A stretch of DNA of 22,033 nt from Hirudo medicinalis (Eukaryota; Annelida; Clitellata; Hirudinida; Hirudinidae): NCBI GenBank assembly GCA_011800805.1, contig MPNW01000792.1:1-22033 (forward strand), read 5' to 3'. Made by a program: the position numbers and the translations under genes. The first letter of the stretch is position 1. Each line of letters opens with the position of its first letter. Below, one piece after another: positions 1 through 8,700 of this stretch. The notes beneath the pieces were generated by a model. That model ran no database searches and was not told where the DNA came from. It saw nothing but the letters and a program-made list of their open reading frames with translations.

Positions 1-179
1 TCCGTGGTCTCCAAGAATGCCAGTGAATGTAAGAGTATGCGGGTCGTCCAATCGATCGAGCCTGATGTTCACGTCCCCAGAAATAACAACATCATCGTTG
101 AGAACGGCAATTTTGTCGAGCAGATCCAAGAATTCATCGAAGAAGACATCATGAACAGCCCGACAGTCGTCTTTTTCAT
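1..179 (-). mobile_element. Non-LTR retrotransposon endonuclease (EEP) fragment
   Basis: Read on the minus strand, an uninterrupted frame from about position 179 to the window edge encodes part of an endonuclease/exonuclease/phosphatase domain of the kind found in LINE-like elements. The visible pattern is FFDEFLDLLDKIAVL, then VISGDVNIRLDRLDDP, then a hydrophobic stretch ending ILGDHG. The GDVN block corresponds to the GDxN motif of the family, whose Asn and Asp take part in catalysis. The upstream side decays into AT-rich sequence after NEKDD, so the fragment is 5'-truncated; the other side leaves the window. No start codon is expected for a domain fragment. The overlapping plus-strand frame at 4-213 is its shadow. 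The family assignment rests on motif recognition only. Confidence 0.7.
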
Positions 180-453
180 TTTTAAAATAATAAATAATTA
201 TCCACGGAGATAAAAATTTGAAGAAAAATGTTATTAATCTTCACAAATAAATAAAATCACAATAAATATTATGCAATTTTTATGTTGTGTTTTGTGTTAA
301 TATATAAACAAACTAGTAGATTAGCCAAATTCAGTCATTATCATGCTTTCTTCTCGCGAGCAGTTGTCACGGTAGTCGTCTTTCTCTGGCTACGGTTTAT
401 TTAGTGCATCAGCAACTGGCAGTTCCTTTTCACCTGGTGGCTTATGTATCACT

Positions 454-761
454 ATAGCAACTGGTAACTCCTGCTTTGGTCTGTTATAAAGACTTGACAT
501 GATTGCCTTGTAGTTGGTTTATCCAAACGACTATCTTGAGACTCTTTTCGCTTCTTCGCTAGCGTATCGGCGGTTTCGGATGGTTTTGCCTCGGTTTTGG
601 TTAACAGGTTGACATTTGACTGCTTTTTGTGAAACAGTTTCCCTAATTTGCCAGATTTGCGACTTTCTGATTGCTTTGGCTGTGGTTTCTTTGAGGTGTT
701 GGATTTCGTTGGCCCTTTCTTTCCTTTTGTTCCCCTTTTTGACCAGCTTTCCGTTTTGAGG
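454..761 (-). pseudogene. Lys/Ser-rich cytoplasmic tail exon
   Basis: After the pyrimidine-rich acceptor CTTCTTCTGCGATTCCAG, phase 2 joins the transmembrane exon and gives a tail beginning LKTESWSKRGTKGKKG, with many Lys, Ser, Thr and Gln and almost no hydrophobic clusters. This frame stops at 456-454. A different frame over about 505-390 reads PKQELPVAIVIHKPPG then EKELPVADALNKP, a repeated ELPVA motif, which suggests that a second frameshift near position 500 cut off the natural tail. Whether any of it is expressed is unknown. Confidence 0.45.
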
Positions 762-888
762 CTGGAATCGCAGAAGAAGGCAACCCTCATTTATAATTTC
801 TTCTAGATGAAAAGTTAGACCTGGCAAACAAAGTAAATCTAAGCGACGAAATAAAATCAGTTTATTTGTGATTGTAAAATTAACTAAC

Positions 889-1109
889 CAAAGCACAATT
901 CCGATAATCGTTAATAAAAGCACAAGCAGGATATACAGCCACTGTGCTTTTATTCAGTCTCCCATTAGGTACATATAATCGAGTGTAACTTCCTTACTCG
1001 AATACACAGACATATAGTTTTCAAATGTTATTAAACCTGTCGTATTACAACGTAAGTTACAATTGGAAGATATTTTTCTTTCTTCAGTGTTCCTGATTTC
1101 GTCCTCACA
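889..1109 (-). pseudogene. WSC C-terminal half plus transmembrane exon with TGA stop
   Basis: The frame starts at a Cys codon (1109-1107) and carries CEDEIRN, SSNCNLRCN and FENYMSVYSS, which match the CNxxC and the terminal xSVYS pattern of WSC domains. A TGA at 956-954 interrupts the juxtamembrane segment, and the same frame then continues into about 17 hydrophobic residues. The exon ends at TG|gttagt. No convincing intron that would remove the TGA and keep the helix in frame was found. Confidence 0.55.
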
Positions 1110-1384
1110 AATGCTTTAATTTTTATTCTTTAACGATAGCGATAAAAAAAACAATTCTATGCGAAATGCAGAAAAGCATAATGAATTATATTAGAATCGC
1201 AACATTTTAATGTGGGAAACCATTTCTATTAATAATCAAATGTCTTTGTAATTATGTTTAATTTTTTTATCGTCTGTCACGTTTATTAGAGCCATTTGAA
1301 AATATTGTGATAAACAGGCTCTCATAAAAAGTGGACAAACAGTTAAAGACAGATTAGTTAAATTTAGTTATTCAAATGTATTAC

Positions 1385-1504
1385 CTGTGGTGCTGCATAG
1401 CGGTGGTTGTTGCAAGCAATGAGACATATCCTAACATCCATTGAGCACTGCTTTTTCCGTGTAATTAGCATAACATCCTTCATGGTAAGGCAGTGAAACT
1501 CTAA
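1385..1504 (-). pseudogene. WSC exon, N-terminal half (frameshifted)
   Basis: Candidate exon from an acceptor ending TTCTAG to a good donor CACAG|gtaata. One frame gives VSLPYHEGCYANYTEKAVLNG followed by a stop. The frame one base later gives CSMDVRICLIACNNHRYAAPQ, the usual Cys-x3-Cys and aromatic-Ala block of WSC. Dropping one A from the five-A run would join them. This is the clearest single lesion in the gene. Confidence 0.5.
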
Positions 1505-1589
1505 CTAGAACTTTAGAAACTGCCTACGATATACGGTATGTTGTGATTTCCATGTTCTGGCCCCCAGAAAGCAACATGTACAAATACGA

Positions 1590-1660
1590 AATCATCAGAA
1601 ATCGAGCCCATTACCTCAAATTAAATGTCTCGTGCTGTGCCGATTGAGCTAACCGTGCTG
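1590..1660 (-). repeat. tRNA-like SINE head
   Basis: The minus strand holds an A-box-like TAGCTCAATCGG (1651-1640) and a B-box-like GGCTCGATTTC (1608-1598), 31 nt apart, as in the internal RNA polymerase III promoter of tRNA-derived SINEs. The stretch GCACGGTTAGC...GCACGAGAC resembles a tRNA D-arm. No clean cloverleaf or discriminator end is apparent, so this is a retroposon head rather than a tRNA gene. The minus-strand frame at 1611-1874 overlaps it and is not a gene. Confidence 0.5.
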
Positions 1661-1917
1661 AATGTATGGAATTCCGAACATGAGGAAAGTTCCTTGTGGC
1701 ACCATTTTTACAGAAGTTCCGGTATGTTCGATTGCTGTCTGTTATAAGTTCTGCTCGACGTGGACCAACAGCATACAATATGCTAATGAGTTTGAATTTG
1801 TCCATGAAACCCGATCGCAGGCTTACACAATCACTCCGAAGAGTGGAGTCTGCAAGGACTTTCGCTCTCATCAATGTTGTGGTAGAAAATCCGGCAGTCG
1901 TTATTAGGTACGGGTGA

Positions 1918-2288
1918 ATTGCTCTAGAGTGGTTACAAAGTTAACTTAGTTCTGAAAACAGAACCCAAAGGTTTGTTATCGTGACGTGCAATAATCATTC
2001 GATCTCATTTCCTGTGGCGTACCTCAAAGCTCAATTCTAGGACCACAGTTATTATTGATATACATTAACGATCTCCGCCTCACTTCAAACTTCATCGAAT
2101 TTATATTATTTGCTGATAATGCTGACCACACTGATACTGGTGACAACCTAAGGTATCTATTTAATACTATTAGTTATGAAATGGACATTCTATTCAACTT
2201 GTTTTCTGCAAATATGTTATCTATTTGCTTGAAAATAAAAACAAACTACATTTTAATTCACCATAAAAGCAGCAGTCGCTATGAGTAG
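1918..2288 (+). mobile_element. Decayed LINE reverse-transcriptase fragment
   Basis: The first part (1918-1990) reads IALEWLQS-stop-LSSENRTQRFVIVT, like the segment just upstream of the RT palm core in LINEs. After a frameshift, 1995-2288 reads SCGVPQSSILGPQLLLIYIND, then EFILFADNAD, then NYILIHHKS. These correspond to the GVPQGSxLGP, FADD and downstream YxxFH-type motifs. The catalytic FADD has become FADN and stops lie upstream, so it cannot be active. It is on the opposite strand to the endonuclease fragment at the left edge, so the two are separate insertions or rearranged pieces. Confidence 0.75.
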
Positions 2289-2361
2289 TGTTCGCGATCC
2301 ACCATGAGAGACGGTGCTAAATAAACAGACTTAATGGTAATAATTAAAGAAAGGTTTTAAA

Positions 2362-2426
2362 ACCAGGGCGGGCCCAAAAAAACTGACGGGCCCTGGGCAC
2401 TTGCCCCACTCTCGGCGGCACTGAAC
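2362..2426. repeat. GC-rich island resembling a DNA-transposon end
   Basis: A short GC-rich patch in AT-rich surroundings contains CCAGGGCGGGCCC and, 15 bases on, GGGCCCTGGGCACTTGCCCC, which are partly inverted copies of each other. Similar GGGCCCTGGGCAC-type ends occur in hAT-like elements. There is no second end or target duplication visible, so the class is tentative. Confidence 0.3.
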
Positions 2427-3019
2427 ATTTCGTATTGTATACGCTGTTGTAAAGTCCATCGCTATGCAGGAAAGCAACAAGTCGTTGAATTTAAAGCCAG
2501 TGTGATTTACAATCGTTCTGCTTCGTTTCGTTGCTTTGTTTTTATCAGTAAAAATGAGTCAAGTGAGATGGAAGTAATAAACGACAAATAAAATCAGATT
2601 AATCAAATAGTTCAATAAATCGTATTTTAACCTTAATTCCTGCAAATATAAAACCATATCTGAAGCATTTAGGATAACATAAATTCCACTCACAATCCAT
2701 GGTTTTATCATTGAAATTCTCAAAACATCCCCGATAAAATAGGACATGTCTCACGTGTGGCAATCATGTTGCTGAAACAAAACACTTGTTTGGATTTACT
2801 TAAAAATGATAATACACACGTATACAAAGTTAATAAACAACCAAAAGCTTGCCTGCAGTGTAGACCTCGAAATCCGTTATTGTAACGAGAACTTATTTGA
2901 ACTTCAGAAAACAACTTGAGCCATTTGAGCGCAATTAAAACTGAATAAATATTCTTCACGTCCGACCGTACTTTCAGTACAATACTCACTGAGTGAACCT
3001 TCGTTGAAGTAGATCCTGA
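2427..3019. other. Intergenic, nothing recognised
   Basis: AT-rich sequence. Short minus-strand frames at 2559-2747 and 2720-2989 show no domain, signal or splice support. The stretch next to the piggyBac remnant might hold older transposase sequence, but no DDE motif could be seen. Confidence 0.4.
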
Positions 3020-3199
3020 AGTACTCTACATATAAGACCTCGGGAAAATAAAACTATTGGAAGATGTGCTGTCTGTGCTCGTGGTCGAGACCGTCAAAGC
3101 CGTTCGAAGTGTGACAGTGGTAACAACTTTGTTTGCAGGCAACATTCAGAAAAGGAAACAGTTATAGTTTGTGACGACGGCGCTGCGCGAGCAATGTGA
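3020..3199 (+). pseudogene. piggyBac transposase C-terminal zinc-finger remnant
   Basis: A 59-codon frame bounded by stops encodes HIRPRENKTIGRCAVCARG, then RSKCDSGNNFVCRQHS and TVIVCDDG. This matches the Cys-rich C-terminal finger of piggyBac-type transposases (CxxC, basic linker, CxxC, CxxH, CxxC). Two expected Cys are Gly here: KCDSG where KCxxC is usual, and VCDDG where VCxxC is usual. Both can arise from a single T-to-G change in a Cys codon. No catalytic DDE domain is found upstream, so this is a 5'-truncated fossil, not an active transposase. A domesticated finger exon is possible but unsupported. Confidence 0.65.
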
Positions 3200-4156
3200 T
3201 AGACTGAAGAAATGTGAAAACAAAAGAGGAAAACATGAATAAAAGAAGAAATGTTAAAGCTGTTATTAACTGTACAATGACTGTAAACTGGAATAGTAAT
3301 TATTGATACTGCTTTTATTGACAACAACGAACGATTTCGTATTATTAGTGTTGCTAAACATTCACGTCTGTTTTATTTCATATGACACCAGCTAATAAAC
3401 ATTCATTTACGATTAATTTTTGGAAAATATCATTTTAGTTAAATATGTACAAAATATTGGCATTCGCCTATTTTAATACAAATGACTGGTAAAACACAAC
3501 CCTTCTGTATAGCATCATTCATTGTATCAGTTCCATGTTTATAAGCATTGCTAGATGGCGGTACAGAAGAAATGTTCTATGAAAACTATGTTTTTATATC
3601 CTCTCAACCTAACTTTCGGTTGATGCTAGGTAACAATAAATGTTTCGGGGTGCACTTGTACCCCCCTCAGCTAAAACTGGAAGTTGTGTCACCTCAAGGC
3701 ATCCAAATGGCATCCATTAACTTATGCTGAATTTATAGTTAGTTTTATTCACTAAATATTCAGTTAACAAGTGGGCGTGGTATAACCATGCTCCCACACG
3801 ATCTAACTAACGGTTAAGATAATGGCTATGTATTTCACTGTGGCAGTCCGCATTCGAACCATGGGATCATCGTCCTTATCATCTAGTCAGTATTACAACA
3901 TCGGCAATAGCTATTACAATTAATAAAGTGAATGTAAATAAAATATTTGGATTTATTTGAGAGATGATTTGGACGAACAGGTTTCCCTACTCAATTTCCC
4001 CGTTGTACTACAATACCGAGTCAACGCGCCGGAGTAGCCAGGACCAGCCGAGGCTTATCTCCCAGAAAACAGTTTTACACCAACATCCCTAGCTGGTAGC
4101 AAGGCTATCGCCCGTTCTCTCTAGCTCCCAGTACTGTTGGCATTTTTTTAAACCGT
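3200..4156. other. Intergenic, few features
   Basis: No gene is supported. The plus-strand frame at 3548-3730 has no recognisable domain. An imperfect hairpin of the form GTGGGCGTGGT...ACCATGCTCCCAC lies at about 3770-3798. A tRNA-like module lies at 3850-3913. Confidence 0.4.
3850..3913 (-). repeat. tRNA-like module (B box GGTTCGAATGC)
   Basis: The minus strand has GGTTCGAATGC (3860-3850), close to the consensus B box, preceded about 40 nt upstream by TAGCTATTGCCG (3913-3902), a weak A box. This fits a degraded tRNA-derived SINE. The rest does not fold obviously as a tRNA. Confidence 0.35.
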
Positions 4157-4265
4157 TCTACCATTTATATATGTAGCGCCCCCACCCGAGGGCGCTCCCT
4201 GGCGGTGAAAGCTGGGTTGTCAGCACGACTGTTACATTACCGCCACATGCAGGAACGCAACCCAT
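4157..4265 (+). repeat. Dispersed GCGCC repeat, copy A
   Basis: Begins TCTACCATTTATATATG, then TAGCGCC, GAGGGCGCTCCCTGGCGG, CATTACCGCC and GCAGGAACGCAACCCA. The same ordered blocks recur at about 17.7 kb (inverted), 18.65-18.89 kb and 20.48 kb. No coding capacity; probably a non-autonomous mobile element. Confidence 0.6.
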
Positions 4266-5624
4266 TCAGCCGTCGTGCAAGTCATGATGACGTGGTTGCG
4301 AAGATGATGATGGTGTCGATGATTGCGATGATGAAGGTAGTGGAAATGGCGATGCCAGCACACGTGTACGACCGGTTCCACTGCGCACAGCTGTTGGAAA
4401 GATTTAAGTGCGAGCATCTCCATCCCTTCTCCATATCGTAGTTGCTGGATATCCGTCTACCGATCTCAATTCTTAGCAGTTTGTTTAGCATTTATAATTT
4501 AAAAGATAGCGAATCACTTTTTTTTAGGTAGTTGTTGGATAATAAATAAATTCTAAATAATAGGAGTGACTCGTTGAAAACATTTTAAGGTCAATTAGTT
4601 AATACTTGGACTCGAGTCATTTGTGGTTATCGTCCGATCGACAATTTAAAGTTGCAGTATCAGAAATTCATTGAGTTTTTCATTCGACTAACCTAGGGTG
4701 TAACATTCGGCCACCTTAACTTCCAATCCACAAAGCATTTGATTCTGGAGTAATCATCGTCACAAGTCACAAAAAGAGGTTACCGATCAACAAATCCTTC
4801 ACCGGTATGAAGTAATTTTCCTGATTATTGATATTACTATTTTATTACTATTACCACTTCTCATCTTCTCGTAGTAATTCCTAGCGCAGAACATTTATTA
4901 AATGCCACCTTCCTAAGATGCTTAGTTTTATGGCTTACATTTCATTACGGCAAAGCAACATTTTACAAACTGCACAAAGCAAGAATCAATACTGCTTACC
5001 AAATTAACGATATTTTGAAATAGTAAGACTGCCATGTTTACGTTACATCAGCCCGTTTAAGATAACAAAGTAGAGTTATCGATTGTCCCACACTATCGTA
5101 TTCTCATTGTTTTGACATGTGAATAATTGTGAGGTAATACTCAGTGTTGAGGTGAGTGCTTCTGAAAGTTATTCACAATTTCAATCACCCATACATCTCT
5201 CACAAAGTTAATTAATCACCTATCCATCCTCGCATGCAACAGAAAGTTTAAACCTATCAGGGATCAATATCGCGCATGGAAGGTTCCAAGAAGGACCTTC
5301 ACACCTCATGCCTAGTAAATGGCAGACTTTGTACTTGAATCCTGATCTGGATTCGTTATCCCACGCGGTATTGAACTAGCGATCAGCTGATAACGCCGCT
5401 GTTCTCGACCCTGATCATCGTAAGGAATAAGATGCATTTACGTACTACATGGATTTCCTAGCAACTCGATGCTTCTTTAGGTTTTAATAATGTCCCAGTT
5501 ACATCTTCGCATTCACGAACATCACCAATGATATGCACTCATGTTGATTTTGTTAACACGTAACTGATACTTAACGACAGTATTGCTTGCATTTGAGACC
5601 AACCACGGCGACCACCCCAGCGAC
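4266..5624. other. Intergenic upstream of the KChIP gene
   Basis: Contains a short GAT-rich run near 4300-4340 and otherwise AT-rich sequence. No promoter element can be singled out. An imperfect hairpin (GAAGGTTCC...GGACCTTC) sits near 5279-5302. If the KChIP gene has further 5' exons, they may lie here or further left, but none could be identified. Confidence 0.4.
5340..5419 (-). repeat. tRNA-like module, probable SINE fragment
   Basis: The minus strand reads GAGAACAGCGGCGTTATCAG then CTGATCGCTAGTTCAATACC, resembling the anticodon arm and T-arm of a tRNA-derived SINE. The B box is AGTTCAATACC (about 5377-5367); the A box near 5419-5403 is poor. Confidence 0.35.
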
Positions 5625-5700
5625 ATGATCAGATCGAAGCTGAGGAAAATCCTTCCCCATTTGAGCAAGAGGTCCCTCAAGGAAAAGAGGAATTCAGACG
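5625..5700 (+). CDS. KCNIP: KChIP exon 1 (basic N-terminus)
   Basis: ATG followed by [20 protein letters not shown] and then RNSD, with donor GACG|gtattt in phase 1. Its last base plus AT of the next exon makes Asp, giving a run of Asp before PLSSD. The basic KxxLRKILP motif resembles the LKQRFLKLLP stretch of vertebrate KChIP2/4 exon 2. The frame stays open upstream to 5568, so this may be an internal exon with an acceptor at ...CCCCAG (5620) or ...GACAG (5580) rather than the true first coding exon. Confidence 0.7.
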
Positions 5701-8700
5701 GTATTTTTGCAATTCACAGGGGATGATGAGAGATGCATCCGAGCAATGTTTTTATCCTAAAGACTAAGACACTGAGAATGTTGTTCGTTCTTGAGTTATT
5801 TGCTTTTCAAATGTCATTTGTTTTACGAAACCATGACAGTAATGAAAATATGTTTACTAACAATAATATCGGACAATAATAAGGAAAATAACTAAACACG
5901 TTAATGTATGCCGAGACGACAAGCTATAAATGACATTTTAATTATCGTGGCTGCTCATTAAATCTACTCATTACGGCTACTGCTACATTTGTCTCATCAT
6001 CATTACTATCGCTATTTCTGCTGTTGTCCATCATCACTATCAATCGCAAATGATGAGCCAGGTTGTCGTGACGACCAGTGACAATTATTCAACCTCTTAA
6101 TCATCGTCTGATTGGAGTGAAGCGATTAGTTCTTGTTGTGCACAACTCCACTAAATCATCACAAATCACAACCCAAACAACGCCACCCGCAGATGACGAC
6201 CCCCTAAGTTCGGACCCCACGCTGTCAACCGTGCGATACAAACCGGAATGTTTGGAGCACCTGTGCAGGACCACCAAGTTCACTAAGAAGGAATTGCAGA
6301 TCATCTACAGGGGCTTCAAGCAGGTCCCCATTCATCACCGTCATTGTCATTATCATCGTCATCACCATGACCAACATCATCATCGATTGTTCATCCTAGG
6401 AATGTCCGTCCGGTGTCGTGAGAGAGGACACTTTCAAGGAGATATACGCTCAGTTTTTTCCCCAGGGAGGTATAGTGGCATCATCATCACCATCATCTTC
6501 GTCGTCATCGCTAGGATTGCTGCCATCATCAACATCATCATCATCATCATCATCACCGTCGTCATTTCCAATGTTCCAGCCATTGATGTCCAAGCGCTAA
6601 TGGGTTTTCGGCTCTGTAATGGTTGACAGCAGTTTACCGCTGTCATCGTCATCATCACTACTGCAACCATGTCATCATCATAATCATAATCGCCATTGTA
6701 AAATGTCACCATCCTCATCGTTCTTTTCTTGCCATTGTTATTGCTTCCATTCAGAGTTATTGCACTATGACAATGTCGTGTGACAGTGGTGGTTGTTGTC
6801 ATGGCGACAAGGAGGATGACGATAATTATAATTACAATGGTGCTGATGCTGATGACATCATGGACGACGACGACGATGATGATGATGATGATGGTGCTGG
6901 ACTTGGCGAGAGTGAGTTTCGACGAGGGGAGAGAATCGATCGTGTTGGAACCATTGCGAGCTGTGCATCTCTCTCGGCGGAAGCCGTGTACATTCCGAAC
7001 GCTGATGACGATCATGACCACGTTGATAACAAAAGATAAACTATATTTCTACTCACGATGTCATAACATGTGATATAATTGTTGCATACAATCTATTGCT
7101 TTGTATTATGTTGTTAACACCGTTATTAACAGTGCATTGTTCTTTATTCGTTACCATTATCGTCATCACTTCAGACTCCAATCTATACGCTCATTACGTG
7201 TTCAACGTCTTCGACCAGGACAGGGATGGAACTGTCAGTTTTGAGGTTGGTGAGAAAGGATGTTGGTTACGATGACGATGATAGTTGTTGGCATCACTAT
7301 GAGGACATGTGTTGCTTAAATAGCCCGATTAGAATGATATCATTGTTTATGTGACTTCGTATAAACTTTCAGAAAGGTTTTAACAAAATAAATAAACTAG
7401 CACAGCCAGCAAATTAGCACAACTGACCTTCGGAAGTCCAGATTAGGAGACACGAATAAAGTAATGCAATTCAAAATTATATATAAATATATAAAAGCAT
7501 AATTCCCGTTATGCTTACCTTTGTAGCTTTTCTAAACCCCTCTGAAAATTGTAATTTGATTTGCGTCGAATTGATACTTCACTGGGAGACGATAAACTAT
7601 TTCTTACTATTTCGATCTTCACCCTGAATGTAATTGACAATGAGCCGTTAAGATGAAGTAATTAGCACCAACAACTTAACACATCAACTGGTCGAGAGCA
7701 ACAAATCATCCACATTCTCAGAGCTCGACAAGCGACGCCATTACAACGCGCCAAACCAAGGCCTACGACCAGCACAGCCAAGATTCAAACTGTTTGAATT
7801 TGTCGTCTGCGCGCAGTTTGTAAGGATGTGTTTTCACCGTGATTGCAATATTATTAAGTTAAGTTATAATTTTTCGTCGAAGTGTATTTAGTTTGAGCAA
7901 CCAAATGAGCTAAAAACACAAACCTTTCTCGGAATTGGTTCGAAAGTTTAAACAACTGTCTCTCGCTAGAATGCCGAAGAAGTACAACTGTTCAAAGTTG
8001 AAAGATTTCTTCTCTTAAAAAATAAATATTCTTCCGCTTTCTAGTCTGTTACCTAATCCAGGGATATTGTTCCGCCGGTAAACCGCCGGTGAGATATTTG
8101 TTTTTGTGGAGATTTGTGTCGACTATACTGAGATTTATCGATCGACGAGCAAGGGAATCAGTTTTACATAGTTTATGTTGTAGACAAGATACAAATAAAT
8201 ATAATTATAATAAATAATTCACGGAAATATATCAAAGACATCATCATCATCGACATGGTTATCTTCACCATAGCCTTGTAAGATAACTTGACTTTGAGTT
8301 GCATTTGTTTACAGTTTATGCTTGATAAGAACAACATCCAGATCTTATGTGCCCATCTCTGGATTGCCACTCCTCGGCAGTTCACTTCATTCCTTGTTCA
8401 ACTCGCAGCACTCTGTTTCAATCTAATCTCATTCTCTAAATTTGTTGCAACAAACTAGCTCTACAAGTTTCTTCATTCTGTTTGACTCCTGCGCTCGTCA
8501 ATCATTGAATGTTCATTTTAACTCAACACCTGCACTCCCAGATGTAGGATTGTAATATTCGGGTACTTCCATCCGTCATCACCATCATTAAATTCGTTCG
8601 TTCGTGCAGAGCGTTATCTTTTTCGTTGTTAATGAGCTCAGCCAATGCAATGTCGTCATCCATCTGCCAAAAAATTCAGTCCATTCTTCAAACATTCACA

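Larger units (their letters stand above)
454..1504 (-). pseudogene. Decayed WSC-domain single-pass membrane protein gene
   Basis: Three minus-strand blocks assemble into an extracellular WSC domain, a transmembrane helix and a basic cytoplasmic tail. Block 1 (1504-1385) has EGCYANYTEK and then MDVRICLIACNNHRYAAPQ, which match the start and middle of a WSC domain but lie in two frames on either side of a run of five A. Block 2 (1109-889) has the second half of the domain (SSNCNLRCN, then FENYMSVYSS), then a TGA stop, then the helix WLYILLVLLLTIIGIVL in the same frame. Block 3 (761-454) is a Lys/Ser-rich tail joined by a 127-nt intron with matching phase 2. WSC domains bind glycans or serve in surface sensing. 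The frameshift, in-frame TGA and unmatched junction phase between blocks 1 and 2 indicate a pseudogene, unless the assembly has indels. The 5' end is not visible. Confidence 0.6.

Noticed and set aside
954..956. In-frame TGA of the WSC gene as selenocysteine or recoding
   Set aside because: No SECIS-like structure was seen and the gene has other frame lesions; a nonsense change is simpler.
1611..1907. Open frames on both strands (87 and 81 codons)
   Set aside because: They overlap a tRNA-like SINE head and have no domain; frames on both strands suggest chance.
4205..4491. Three overlapping frames of 63-78 codons
   Set aside because: They lie in a dispersed repeat and a GAT run, with His- and Met-rich translations.
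6078..6626. 182-codon plus-strand open frame
   Set aside because: It starts in sequence before KChIP exon 2, reads that exon correctly, then runs through an intron and ATC repeats. Only 6193-6323 is coding.
6434..7021. 195-codon minus-strand open frame rich in Ile, Met and Thr
   Set aside because: Antisense to KChIP intron 3; its composition comes from the GAT/ATC repeats.
6623..7073. Acidic plus-strand frames (Asp runs)
   Set aside because: Translation of the GAT/GAC microsatellite inside the intron.
7246..7251. Stronger-looking donor gtgaga four bases after the exon 4 end
   Set aside because: It would put exon 5 out of frame; the GAG|gttggt site gives the family sequence.
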